Positions 1 through 6,026 of a stretch of 7,287 nt of DNA are shown here, in pieces; position 1 is the stretch's first letter; every line of letters starts with the position of its first letter. This DNA is from an uncultured Lachnospiraceae bacterium (GTDB lineage Bacteria; Bacillota; Clostridia; Lachnospirales; Lachnospiraceae). The DNA lies in NCBI GenBank assembly GCA_910576895.1, contig CAJTJZ010000092.1:1-7287 (forward strand), given 5' to 3'. The translations under genes were made by a program, and so were the position numbers. The notes under the pieces were generated by a model that was not told the origin of the DNA, searched no databases, and worked only from the letters and a program-made list of their open reading frames with translations.

Positions 1-138
1 AAAAACAGCGAGTTAAAGCACAGGCATGGTTATGACACGGCGTCATCATCAGGCCTCATTAACATGCAGATGCAGGGAGCAATGGCTATATTTGCAGTAA
101 ATCTTAAGCGGATCATTAAACTGATAAATGAAAAATAA
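1..138 (+). CDS. DDE transposase, C-terminal end only (IS1182-like), cut by window edge
   Basis: Reading frame 1 is open from the first base to a TAA at 136-138 and gives 45 residues that begin KNSELKHRHGYDTASSSGL and end NLKRIIKLINEK. The pattern NSELK..HG...A...GL, then an A.NLKRI..L helix and an early stop, is the usual C-terminus of DDE transposases of the IS1182/DDE_Tnp_1_6 type. The glutamate in NSELK is where I would expect the last acidic residue of the DDE triad. GC is about 42% in this stretch (hand count), higher than the operon that follows. The upstream part lies outside the window, so I cannot tell an intact element from a remnant. Family assignment rests on remembered motifs. 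Confidence 0.72.
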   Translation, partial: KNSELKHRHGYDTASSSGLINMQMQGAMAIFAVNLKRIIKLINEK

Positions 139-382
139 GAGAATATATCTCTTGAAATAAAGGAAATCTTTATCTGAATCACAAAAAAATCCATCAGTCC
201 ATTCAAAACTGGTGGATTTTTTGCGTGCATCAAAAATTCAATATTAAAAAATAGAATGTTTTTCAGCGGTCTCTTGCAACTTTCTGGGGTTTTTTCTTTG
301 CAAAGTTCTGCGTTTTCATAAGTATTTCCAATCTTCATTCATTTTCCTTCAATAGCACTTTCTGCTATTTATTGTTTCTGTA
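139..382. other. Convergent intergenic region between transposase and catabolic operon
   Basis: Apart from the terminator at 184-222, I see no convincing gene. A 7-bp hairpin, AATAGCA (351-357) against TGCTATT (363-369), lies just downstream of the operon's last stop codon. It has no T run on the - strand, so it is at best a weak transcript end. The segment around 268-312 is richer in G and C than the DNA on either side and may hold the right end of the insertion element. The matching terminal inverted repeat cannot be tested because the element's left end is outside the window. Confidence 0.5.
184..222 (+). terminator. Rho-independent terminator after the transposase, possibly bidirectional
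   Basis: A 14-bp stem pairs 184-197 (AAAAAATCCATCAG) with 209-222 (CTGGTGGATTTTTT) around an 11-base loop. The only non-Watson-Crick pair is U194 with G212, an allowed wobble in + strand RNA. The right arm ends in six T. It lies 45 bases after the transposase stop. Read on the - strand the same position becomes an A/C mismatch, but a T run still follows. It could therefore also stop transcripts from the converging operon that ends at 383. Confidence 0.75.
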
Positions 383-799
383 TTACTGTTTAAGCAATTT
401 ACAAGCTCTATCTTGAATATCACTTATTTCTTCAGCAGAAAGATCTGCAAAATCACTATTATCCATAGAACAATTAGAATCTTGAATATAAATTACTTTT
501 GTATCCTTTTGTGTAATAGAATAAAACCATACTTCTTTTGGAACATTATATACTTTCCCTTGCTCCATTAATGTCAATTCAATATTAGTAAACTTATCTT
601 GTGTTCTTTCAGCAGTTATCAAAATGGCTTTTCCTGCAACAAGAACAAACTGCTCGTCTGTTGAATGATGTATTTCCAAATGGGCAATTCCATTAATATC
701 GTTATCTAATTTCCAGTTTTTAATACATACAAGCCACTTCTCATTTTTGTACACACAGCAAATTCCTTCTTTTTTATGTTCAAATATATCTGGTTTCAC
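383..799 (-). CDS. Small single-domain cupin protein, last gene of the Amadori-sugar operon
   Basis: This 138-residue protein has no signal peptide and no membrane segment. Cupin motif 1 is clear: G37, then H40, H44, H45, E49 and G56, with exactly six residues between the glutamate and the glycine. Motif 2 follows as G81-x5-P87-K-E-V-W91-F92. The position that normally carries the metal-binding histidine (VWH in relatives) is phenylalanine, so metal binding may be weak or absent. The start is GTG at 797-799, preceded by GGGAGG eight bases upstream, and only 23 bases separate it from the kinase stop. Co-transcription with the kinase is therefore likely. The fra and frl operons I remember from enterobacteria lack such a gene. 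It may act as a sugar-binding or isomerase-like helper, but this is a guess. The fold is fairly sure and the function unknown. Confidence 0.72.
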   Translation of the reverse strand: MKPDIFEHKKEGICCVYKNEKWLVCIKNWKLDNDINGIAHLEIHHSTDEQFVLVAGKAILITAERTQDKFTNIELTLMEQGKVYNVPKEVWFYSITQKDTKVIYIQDSNCSMDNSDFADLSAEEISDIQDRACKLLKQ

Positions 800-822
800 T
801 TTATTTTCCTCCCAATATTATT

Positions 823-1716
823 TTATATAATTTCTGTTTTTCCTACGATTGGTACTCCATAGCCAAAAGCACCTTCCATAGCACAGACTTTTGCAGCAAA
901 AGAAGCTCCTATATTCATCGCCTTTATAAGACGTTCTCTCATTTGCATTTCCGTTCCTTCTATTAATTTTCCTGTTATAGAATTATTTAAAAGTTCACAT
1001 AAAAATGCGGAAAAATAAGAATCACCTGCTCCCATAGTATCAATAACATTGTCTGCATGAACTGCACTTGCATAATAAAACTTATCTTTATATAATACGT
1101 AAGAGCCATCTTCACCGATTGTTCCCAAAACAATTTTTACCCCATTATCTTGTGCTTTTTTCATCTCTGCCTCTCGCTGCTGTGCTGTTAAATGTGCACA
1201 AGACATCATTGCTACTGTTACAAATGGACACACTTTTTTCAGATATTCCTCTGTCCATTTTAGGGAAAAATCATAAGCAATAGGAATACCTGTTTGATAA
1301 AGTTTTGACAAATCATCTTCTATATAACTATTTAAATTTGTATAAATGACATCAAATTTCTTAATATAATCGAAATCCATTTTCTTAAAATCAAAGGAAT
1401 ATTCTTTTGCAATTCCTCCTTTATTAGAACCGAGGAAAACGCGATCATTTCCTTGTAACGTTACAAGTGCAAACCCATTTTCTCCATCATAATGACGACA
1501 AAAACTGTCTTCAATCCCTAACTGCTTCAATGTCTCTTGCACACACATTGCTACTTCATCATTTCCATATTTTCCTAAGTAAGATGACTCTATACCATTC
1601 ATTTTTGCATAAACACATGTATTAACACATTGTCCACCAGGATACATTTTACCACGTGACAAATATTTATCGCATACATTATCCCCAATAGCAATTATTT
1701 TATAATTTTTACTCAT
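823..1716 (-). CDS. fraD: PfkB-family Amadori-compound 6-kinase (FraD/FrlD type)
   Basis: This cytosolic sugar kinase of 297 residues probably phosphorylates C6 of a fructosyl-amino acid with ATP. Visible motifs are IGDN (10-13), the sugar-binding GG with N32 (27-32), NDRVF (90-94), DFSLKW (149-154), GTIGEDGS (198-205) and the PfkB signature DTMGAGDS (226-233), where D232 is the expected catalytic base. The order IGDN.D, GG..VN..VY, NDRVF, DFS.KW and VIDTMGAGDS matches E. coli fructoselysine 6-kinase FrlD as I remember it. That protein is about 260 residues, so this one has extra sequence at the C-terminus. ATG at 1714-1716 is preceded by GAGGTG. An 82-base gap separates it from the carrier gene upstream. 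Substrate (fructose-aspartate or fructoselysine) cannot be read from the sequence; the carrier and context favour the acidic conjugate. The symbol is provisional. Confidence 0.85.
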   Translation of the reverse strand: MSKNYKIIAIGDNVCDKYLSRGKMYPGGQCVNTCVYAKMNGIESSYLGKYGNDEVAMCVQETLKQLGIEDSFCRHYDGENGFALVTLQGNDRVFLGSNKGGIAKEYSFDFKKMDFDYIKKFDVIYTNLNSYIEDDLSKLYQTGIPIAYDFSLKWTEEYLKKVCPFVTVAMMSCAHLTAQQREAEMKKAQDNGVKIVLGTIGEDGSYVLYKDKFYYASAVHADNVIDTMGAGDSYFSAFLCELLNNSITGKLIEGTEMQMRERLIKAMNIGASFAAKVCAMEGAFGYGVPIVGKTEII

Positions 1717-1798
1717 TTTTTCACCTCACAATCCAAAATTAGTATTTATTAATTTCTTATGTAAAATATCCCTATTGCATAAAAGATATTGATAAATC

Positions 1799-3121
1799 TT
1801 AAAATATAACTGCACCTAATGCCATAGCTGTCAGGATAGACACAATAGTACAAACTAGTCCCGGAAGCATATAACTATGATTTAAAATATATTTTCCAAT
1901 CTTTGTCGTTCCTGCTGAATCAAATCCTATCGCAGCTACACACTGACTTGCACAAGGAATAAAATAATTAGAACAGCAGGCAAGCCACCCTGCAACAATA
2001 ATATTCGCTGGAAGTCCTAATGCGATACCAATCGGAATCATAATCATTGTTGTAGAAGATTGACTTGTTGTAATTGCCCCCACTAGAAAAATGGCAACGA
2101 TAAAAATCCATGGATATTCATTTGTCAATACTGACATATTATCTGTAATAAAGGAAGATTGATCATTAATAAATGTATTTACCATCCACACCAAACCAAA
2201 TGCTAATAATACTGCAAAAGAACCAGAACGAAATACAGGTTGATCTAGAATGTTATCACTATCCGTCTTTGTTAAAATTATCATAATTGCTGCTGCAACA
2301 AGCATAAATATCTGAATAACGGTAACTAAGGGAAGCTTCGAACCATCTTCAAAAGTTGGCAATAATGATGGAAAAGCTCCCATAATAACAATACCAAACA
2401 TACCAAGCATAAAAATGGTAACAGAAATTTTTGCTTCTTTTGTTGTCGGTTTTTCTTCTTTTTCAGACTTAATAAAATCCTTTATCTTTCCTGATGCTAC
2501 ACGTGCTTGAAATTCTGGATCTTCCGCTAATTCTTTTCCTTTTTTTAAAACAGATACAGCAGCAGCCACTGTTCCAATTAAAGTTGCAGGAATGCATACC
2601 AACAATAATTTAAAAATTGTAATATGACTATATTGTTCGGATTCTGCCATAAAAGCTAAAACAGATACAGTTGCTGCTGAAATAGGACATGCCGTAATAG
2701 CCTGTTGAGAAGAAACAACCGAAGCTGAAATTGGTCTTTCTGGACGAACGCCATTTTCAACAGCAATTTCATTGATGACAGGAAGAAGGCTATATATAAT
2801 ATGCCCTGTCCCACACATAAAGGTAAATAAATAAGTAACAATCGGTGCAAGTACTGTAACCATTTTTGGATTTTTTCTTAAAATTTTTTCTGCTATTTTT
2901 ACCATATAATCCAAACCGCCACATGCCTGCATGGTAGAAGCTGCACAGATTACAGCTAACATAATTAAAATAACCGTAATTGGCGGATCAGCTGCAGGTA
3001 CATGAAATACAAATGTTAGAACAAGCATACCAACGCCACCAGCCATTGCCATAAACGTTCCGCCCACTCGTACCCCAATAAATATAACGAAAAGTACAAT
3101 CAAAAGTTCTACAAAAAACAT
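1799..3121 (-). CDS. fraA: Dcu-type (DcuA/DcuB family) carrier, likely Amadori-compound importer (FraA-like)
   Basis: This very hydrophobic protein of 440 residues has about ten or more membrane segments and the usual length for DcuA/DcuB carriers. Family landmarks are GGLDYMVKIAEKILRKNP (68-85), the CGTGHIIYSLLP loop (103-114), RPERPISAS (126-134), SQSSTTMIMIPIG (353-365) and the C-terminal GTTKIGKYILNHSYMLPGL (404-422). Relatives exchange fumarate, succinate and aspartate in anaerobes. Where I remember DcuA/DcuB having a PTYPSD stretch, this protein has PCASQC (389-394), which fits an altered substrate. A hydrophilic cytoplasmic loop lies at about 193-230. ATG at 3119-3121 has an AGGAG nine bases upstream, and only 21 bases separate it from the deglycase. 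The Salmonella fra locus also uses, as I recall, a Dcu-related carrier, which supports an acidic Amadori substrate. Plain C4-dicarboxylate transport remains possible. Confidence 0.85.
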   Translation of the reverse strand: MFFVELLIVLFVIFIGVRVGGTFMAMAGGVGMLVLTFVFHVPAADPPITVILIMLAVICAASTMQACGGLDYMVKIAEKILRKNPKMVTVLAPIVTYLFTFMCGTGHIIYSLLPVINEIAVENGVRPERPISASVVSSQQAITACPISAATVSVLAFMAESEQYSHITIFKLLLVCIPATLIGTVAAAVSVLKKGKELAEDPEFQARVASGKIKDFIKSEKEEKPTTKEAKISVTIFMLGMFGIVIMGAFPSLLPTFEDGSKLPLVTVIQIFMLVAAAIMIILTKTDSDNILDQPVFRSGSFAVLLAFGLVWMVNTFINDQSSFITDNMSVLTNEYPWIFIVAIFLVGAITTSQSSTTMIMIPIGIALGLPANIIVAGWLACCSNYFIPCASQCVAAIGFDSAGTTKIGKYILNHSYMLPGLVCTIVSILTAMALGAVIF

Positions 3122-3142
3122 ATTTTTGCTCTCCTTTTGTAA

Positions 3143-4153
3143 TTAATATTCCACTTTCCACATATATCTACGCGTTGGAAGTGGATGCTCACGTTTTTCA
3201 GCCAAAGCATGATTGTAAATAGGATATACATTATTAAATAAAGAATGATTGAAATAATCCACAACGGAAATATCAATGGTTGACAGTCCTAATTCTTTTG
3301 CATCAAGAACTTCTATCCGTTTTCCATATTTTTGCAGGAATTTTAAAGCTCTTTCATCTAATTTTCTTGTAGAACCCTCAGAAATCTGAATTAAAAATGG
3401 ACGGTTTGCATCTGTAATTTCAAAAGGTCCATGAAAATATTCGCCTGTATGAATACTACTAGAATCTAACCATTGCATTTCCATAAAGATACAGATACTT
3501 TCCATATATGCTGCACCATATGCCGCACCACTACCCATAGTATAAATCACAGTATCATCTTTATAAGTATCCGCAAAGGTAACTGCTCTTTCTGCAACAT
3601 GAATACGTGCCTTTTTAATAATATTACTAATCATAGAGACACCTTCATAAAAGTTATCATAATTCCCATAGCCTTCTGTTTGATTAAGCAGCTCCACTGC
3701 TACAAGAAGTGCACATATAGTCTTTTCTCCTGCATAATCAATATCACCTTTTAAATGATCTGGACTTGCATCAAATGTATAGTGAATAATATAATCACCA
3801 AACTCAATAATTTCCGATTCTTCCAGCCATGTTAAAATAATCACAACAGCACCTTTTTCTTTGCCCAATTTTGCTGCTTCAATTGTTTCTTTTGTATTAC
3901 CTTTATGACATGCCATACAGATAATTGAATTTTCTCCAAAATCAATAGGAGTATTATGTACAAACTCATTGCTATTAATCCATGCAGATCGCAAAGTACA
4001 ACTTTCTTTTTCCATAAATATTTTTGCAGGGTAAAGTGCTCCAAGAGAACCTCCACAGCCAACAAAATAAATATTTTTTATTCCTCCTTTCTCTTTTCTG
4101 TTTTCAAGAATTTCTGTTAAAATCCCCTTAATGTCTTTTGATGAGTATTCCAT
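3143..4153 (-). CDS. fraB: SIS-domain fructosamine-6-phosphate deglycase (FraB/FrlB type)
   Basis: This cytosolic protein of 336 residues has two SIS (sugar isomerase) halves. It probably splits 6-phospho-fructosyl-amino acid into glucose-6-phosphate and free amino acid. The first half has FVGCGGSLGALYPA (30-43) and ACHKGNTKET (81-90) for the phosphosugar; the second starts at TMGSGAAYGAAY (205-216). The family active-site stretch runs FMEMQW (223-228) to EYFHGPFE (238-245). The glutamate and histidine I remember as catalytic in Salmonella FraB (E214 and H230) correspond to E225 and H241 here, with the same spacing of 16. The C-terminal HPLPTRRY (323-330) is also typical. It is the first gene of the operon, with an AGGAG nine bases before the ATG and a divergent regulator upstream. 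GlmS-like isomerases share the fold, but this one lacks the glutamine amidotransferase domain. FraB against FrlB is decided only by context. Confidence 0.85.
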   Translation of the reverse strand: MEYSSKDIKGILTEILENRKEKGGIKNIYFVGCGGSLGALYPAKIFMEKESCTLRSAWINSNEFVHNTPIDFGENSIICMACHKGNTKETIEAAKLGKEKGAVVIILTWLEESEIIEFGDYIIHYTFDASPDHLKGDIDYAGEKTICALLVAVELLNQTEGYGNYDNFYEGVSMISNIIKKARIHVAERAVTFADTYKDDTVIYTMGSGAAYGAAYMESICIFMEMQWLDSSSIHTGEYFHGPFEITDANRPFLIQISEGSTRKLDERALKFLQKYGKRIEVLDAKELGLSTIDISVVDYFNHSLFNNVYPIYNHALAEKREHPLPTRRYMWKVEY

Positions 4154-4219
4154 TGTTTTGTTCTCCTTTCATGTTTTTTGATTAAAATGTATTGTTTATT
4201 TGTAATTTATATATAACAC

Positions 4220-4248
4220 ATTATAATACAATTTGCAATATTTATTAA
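4220..4248 (-). promoter_or_regulatory. Predicted sigma-A promoter of the catabolic operon
   Basis: On the - strand the -35 box is TTAATA (4243-4248; four of six consensus bases), followed by a 17-base spacer and a perfect TATAAT -10 box (4220-4225). Transcription would start near 4213, about 60 bases before the deglycase ATG. The spacer is exactly one copy of the operator-like repeat, so a bound repressor would block polymerase. Confidence 0.6.
4227..4243. repeat. Operator-like repeat, copy 1 (probable GntR binding site)
   Basis: TACAATTTGCAATATTT occurs here and again, without a mismatch, at 4266-4282, a period of 39 bases. This copy lies between the -10 and -35 boxes of the operon promoter. 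It contains the self-complementary core TTGCAA (4233-4238). Binding by the adjacent GntR protein is inferred from position only. Confidence 0.6.
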
Positions 4249-4263
4249 ATATTTATAAAAAAA

Positions 4264-4292
4264 TGTACAATTTGCAATATTTGTATTATAAT
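4264..4292 (+). promoter_or_regulatory. Predicted sigma-A promoter of the GntR regulator
   Basis: The -35 box is TGTACA (4264-4269; four of six consensus bases), followed by a 17-base spacer and a perfect TATAAT (4287-4292). The start would be near 4299, about 60 bases before the ATG at 4360. The second operator-like repeat (4266-4282) overlaps the -35 box and spacer, which suggests that the regulator controls its own expression. Confidence 0.6.
4266..4282. repeat. Operator-like repeat, copy 2 (probable GntR binding site)
   Basis: This is the second identical copy of the 17-base repeat, covering most of the regulator's -35 box and spacer. Here the arms extend to an imperfect dyad, TACAA-N10-TTGTA (4266-4285), which is the kind of symmetry expected for a dimeric winged-helix repressor. 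Copy 1 lacks the full right arm, so this may be the stronger site. Confidence 0.6.
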
Positions 4293-4359
4293 ATATTGAT
4301 AAATACATTATATTACTAACAAGGAATAAAAATAGAGAAGGAGAGAATAAAGCATAAAA

Positions 4360-5064
4360 ATGAATCATACAATTTCAACACCCTTATATAGACAATTAGA
4401 AGATGCGATTCGACAAGATATTGATACGGGGAAATTTGCTCCTGGAAGTCAGTTGCCAACAGAAAATGAACTATCCGATACTTATCATGTTAGTCGTGTA
4501 ACAGTACGTAAAGCATTATCTGTTTTATCGGATGCAGGATATTTGGAAAGACATTCAGGAAAAGGTACTTTTGTTACTGAAAAGAAAATGCAAAGAAGTA
4601 TTAATCAGGTGCTTGGCTTTACGGAAATGTGTAAAATTTTAAATACAACTGCTGGTGCTAAAACATTAAAAATTGCTCTTGAAGATCCAACAGAGAAAGA
4701 AGCAGAACAGTTATTGATACAGCCCAATCAACAAATTATATTATTAGAGCGTTTAAGATACTCAGATAAAAGACCTGTTTTACTGGAATTAAATAAATTC
4801 CCAGAATCCTTTTCTTTTCTTTTTGGAGAAAATTTAACTGATGCCTCTTTATATGAAGCACTAAAAAAGTATAATATTATTTTTACACAATCAAGAAAAA
4901 CAATTGATATTATATTTGCATCATCATCTGAATCAAAACTTTTAGAGATTCCCAAAGGACACCCCCTCCTTCGGATTTGTAGTATTGTTAGTAATGCCGA
5001 TGGAAGTATTACTTCTATCAGTCAGCAATTATGCATCGGAGACAAATTTAAATTTTTAGTGTAG
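4360..5064 (+). CDS. GntR-family (HutC/UTRA) transcriptional regulator, probable repressor of the operon
   Basis: The protein has 234 residues. The N-terminal winged helix-turn-helix is at about 8-72, with PLYRQLEDAIRQDI, GSQLPTENELSD, VSRVTVRKALSVL and a wing ending GKGTFV. It is joined to a UTRA effector domain (about 84-230), which in relatives binds a small, often phosphorylated, sugar. The divergent position next to an Amadori-sugar operon suggests it is a FraR/FrlR counterpart that is released by the 6-phosphorylated substrate; this is inferred. An in-frame TAA two codons before the ATG fixes the start. The best ribosome site, AAGGAG at 4338-4343, is 16 bases away, unusually far, so translation may be weak. 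The next gene starts 32 bases after the stop and may be carried on the same transcript. Confidence 0.88.
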   Translation: MNHTISTPLYRQLEDAIRQDIDTGKFAPGSQLPTENELSDTYHVSRVTVRKALSVLSDAGYLERHSGKGTFVTEKKMQRSINQVLGFTEMCKILNTTAGAKTLKIALEDPTEKEAEQLLIQPNQQIILLERLRYSDKRPVLLELNKFPESFSFLFGENLTDASLYEALKKYNIIFTQSRKTIDIIFASSSESKLLEIPKGHPLLRICSIVSNADGSITSISQQLCIGDKFKFLV

Positions 5065-5085
5065 AATTTTTTTAGATATAAATTT

Positions 5086-5092
5086 GAGGAGG
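5086..5092 (+). promoter_or_regulatory. Strong ribosome binding site of the beta-lactamase gene
   Basis: GAGGAGG lies four bases before the ATG at 5097 and is much closer to consensus than the site of the regulator upstream. It confirms the start choice. I find no convincing promoter in the 32-base gap: the TATAAA at 5077-5082 has no matching -35 box and would put the transcript start on top of this site. Confidence 0.7.
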
Positions 5093-5096
5093 CAAA

Positions 5097-6026
5097 ATGA
5101 AAAAGATTACAAATATAATAATAGTGTTTATATCTGTTATAGTTACGGGGTGTTCAAATATAAATAGTGAACAGCACGAAAATAATGCTACGGTAATAGA
5201 ACAGAAATCAGAGGGAGAAAACCAAAATATACAGAATACAAATACAGTTAAAGAAAATGAAACATCTGCTGTGAAAGATAATATTGTTGATTATTCTGAA
5301 TATTTTCAAGGAATTAGTGGTTGTGCTGTAGTATATGATGAAATATCAAATACTTATTTTCTTTATAACAAAGAAAACTGTGAAACGGAAGTTTCACCAT
5401 TGTCAACATTCAAGATTGTATCTGCATTGGCAGGTTTAGAAAATAATGTGCTCGTAAATGAAAATTCTACAATGGAATATAATGGTGTAAAATATCCTAT
5501 TGATACATGGAACTCAAATTTAACATTAAAAGAAGCATTTGAAAATTCGTGTATATGGTATTTTCGTCAAGTTGTGGATATAGTTGGACAGGAAGATATT
5601 CATACAATGCTGAAAGAATTACAGTATGGAAATAGTGATATATCCGAATGGAATGGAAGCAAAATTAATTCATTGCCGGAGTTGAATGGATTCTGGTTAG
5701 AATCTTCATTAAAAATTTCACCAGTACAGCAAGTAGCTACACTAAATTATGTTTTTAGCAGAGAGAACAATTTTAACGCTGAAAATATTGAAATACTGAA
5801 AAATATAATGTATGTAACAGAATATGATAATGGCTGTTTATATGGTAAAACAGGTTCGGGAACTGACGGAAAGGCATGGTTTGTTGGTTTTATTGAAGTA
5901 AATAGCAATAAGACCTATTTTGCAGTTTACCTTGAAGATGTACAAAATAAGGATATAGTATCGGGAAATAAGGCAAAAGAAATAGCAATTAATATCTTAA
6001 GTAATTGGGAGAATAAAAATGATTGA
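5097..6026 (+). CDS. Class D (OXA-like) beta-lactamase, predicted lipoprotein
   Basis: The protein has 309 residues. A short signal peptide ends in the lipobox V-T-G-C19, so the mature protein should be anchored outside the membrane. A polar tether rich in N, E, Q and T (about 20-65) follows. The catalytic domain shows the class D set in order: S103-T-F-K106 (nucleophile and the lysine that becomes carbamylated), S151-C-I153 at the SxV position, Y177-G-N, W200 in FWLESSLKISPVQQ, and K251-T-G. SCI in place of SxV is a mild departure. BlaR1-type sensors share this domain but carry an N-terminal metalloprotease, which is absent, so an enzyme is more likely. Activity and spectrum cannot be read from sequence. 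It follows the regulator by 32 bases and overlaps the acetyltransferase start by 8 bases. GC is about 27% in sampled rows. Confidence 0.87.
   Translation: MKKITNIIIVFISVIVTGCSNINSEQHENNATVIEQKSEGENQNIQNTNTVKENETSAVKDNIVDYSEYFQGISGCAVVYDEISNTYFLYNKENCETEVSPLSTFKIVSALAGLENNVLVNENSTMEYNGVKYPIDTWNSNLTLKEAFENSCIWYFRQVVDIVGQEDIHTMLKELQYGNSDISEWNGSKINSLPELNGFWLESSLKISPVQQVATLNYVFSRENNFNAENIEILKNIMYVTEYDNGCLYGKTGSGTDGKAWFVGFIEVNSNKTYFAVYLEDVQNKDIVSGNKAKEIAINILSNWENKND

Larger units (their letters stand above)
4154..4359. promoter_or_regulatory. Divergent control region between deglycase operon and regulator
   Basis: This 206-base, very AT-rich spacer carries two outward-facing sigma-A type promoters whose -35 boxes are only 15 bases apart. 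A 12-bp perfect inverted repeat (4220-4231 with 4281-4292) contains both -10 boxes, and a 17-base direct repeat fills both promoter spacers. A single regulator could therefore control both directions. Predicted leaders of about 60 bases on each side show no riboswitch-like structure. Confidence 0.7.

Noticed and set aside
30..338. 102-codon open frame on the - strand
   Set aside because: It runs through the terminator hairpin and antisense to the transposase end, and its product resembles no family I know. A purine-rich site precedes the ATG, but this is not enough.
1068..1283. 71-codon + strand frame inside the kinase gene
   Set aside because: It is antisense to a well-supported kinase and its translation is low complexity with no family signature.
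1765..1790. Hairpin between carrier and kinase genes (AATATC with GATATT) as an internal terminator
   Set aside because: The stem is only 6 bp of mostly A/T pairs with a 14-base loop. It is too weak to claim, though the 82-base gap is wider than the others in the operon.
2656..2850. 64-codon - strand frame inside the carrier gene
   Set aside because: It is an out-of-frame shadow of the carrier coding sequence, and its Leu-rich content reflects the membrane-protein codons.
1799..3121. Carrier read as a plain anaerobic C4-dicarboxylate exchanger unrelated to the neighbours
   Set aside because: Only 21 bases separate it from the deglycase, and kinase and regulator share the locus, so a role in Amadori-compound uptake fits better. 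It cannot be excluded.
3473..3754. 93-codon + strand frame antisense to the deglycase
   Set aside because: It is His- and Cys-rich without pattern, has no ribosome site and is fully covered by a convincing gene.
3841..4065. 74-codon - strand frame inside the deglycase gene
   Set aside because: It is out of frame with the deglycase, has no ribosome site and matches no family.
4728..4955. 75-codon - strand frame antisense to the regulator
   Set aside because: It is a shadow of the UTRA domain coding sequence with no supporting signal.
5067..5073. Seven-T run after the regulator stop as a terminator
   Set aside because: No G/C-containing stem precedes it, only AT palindromic sequence.
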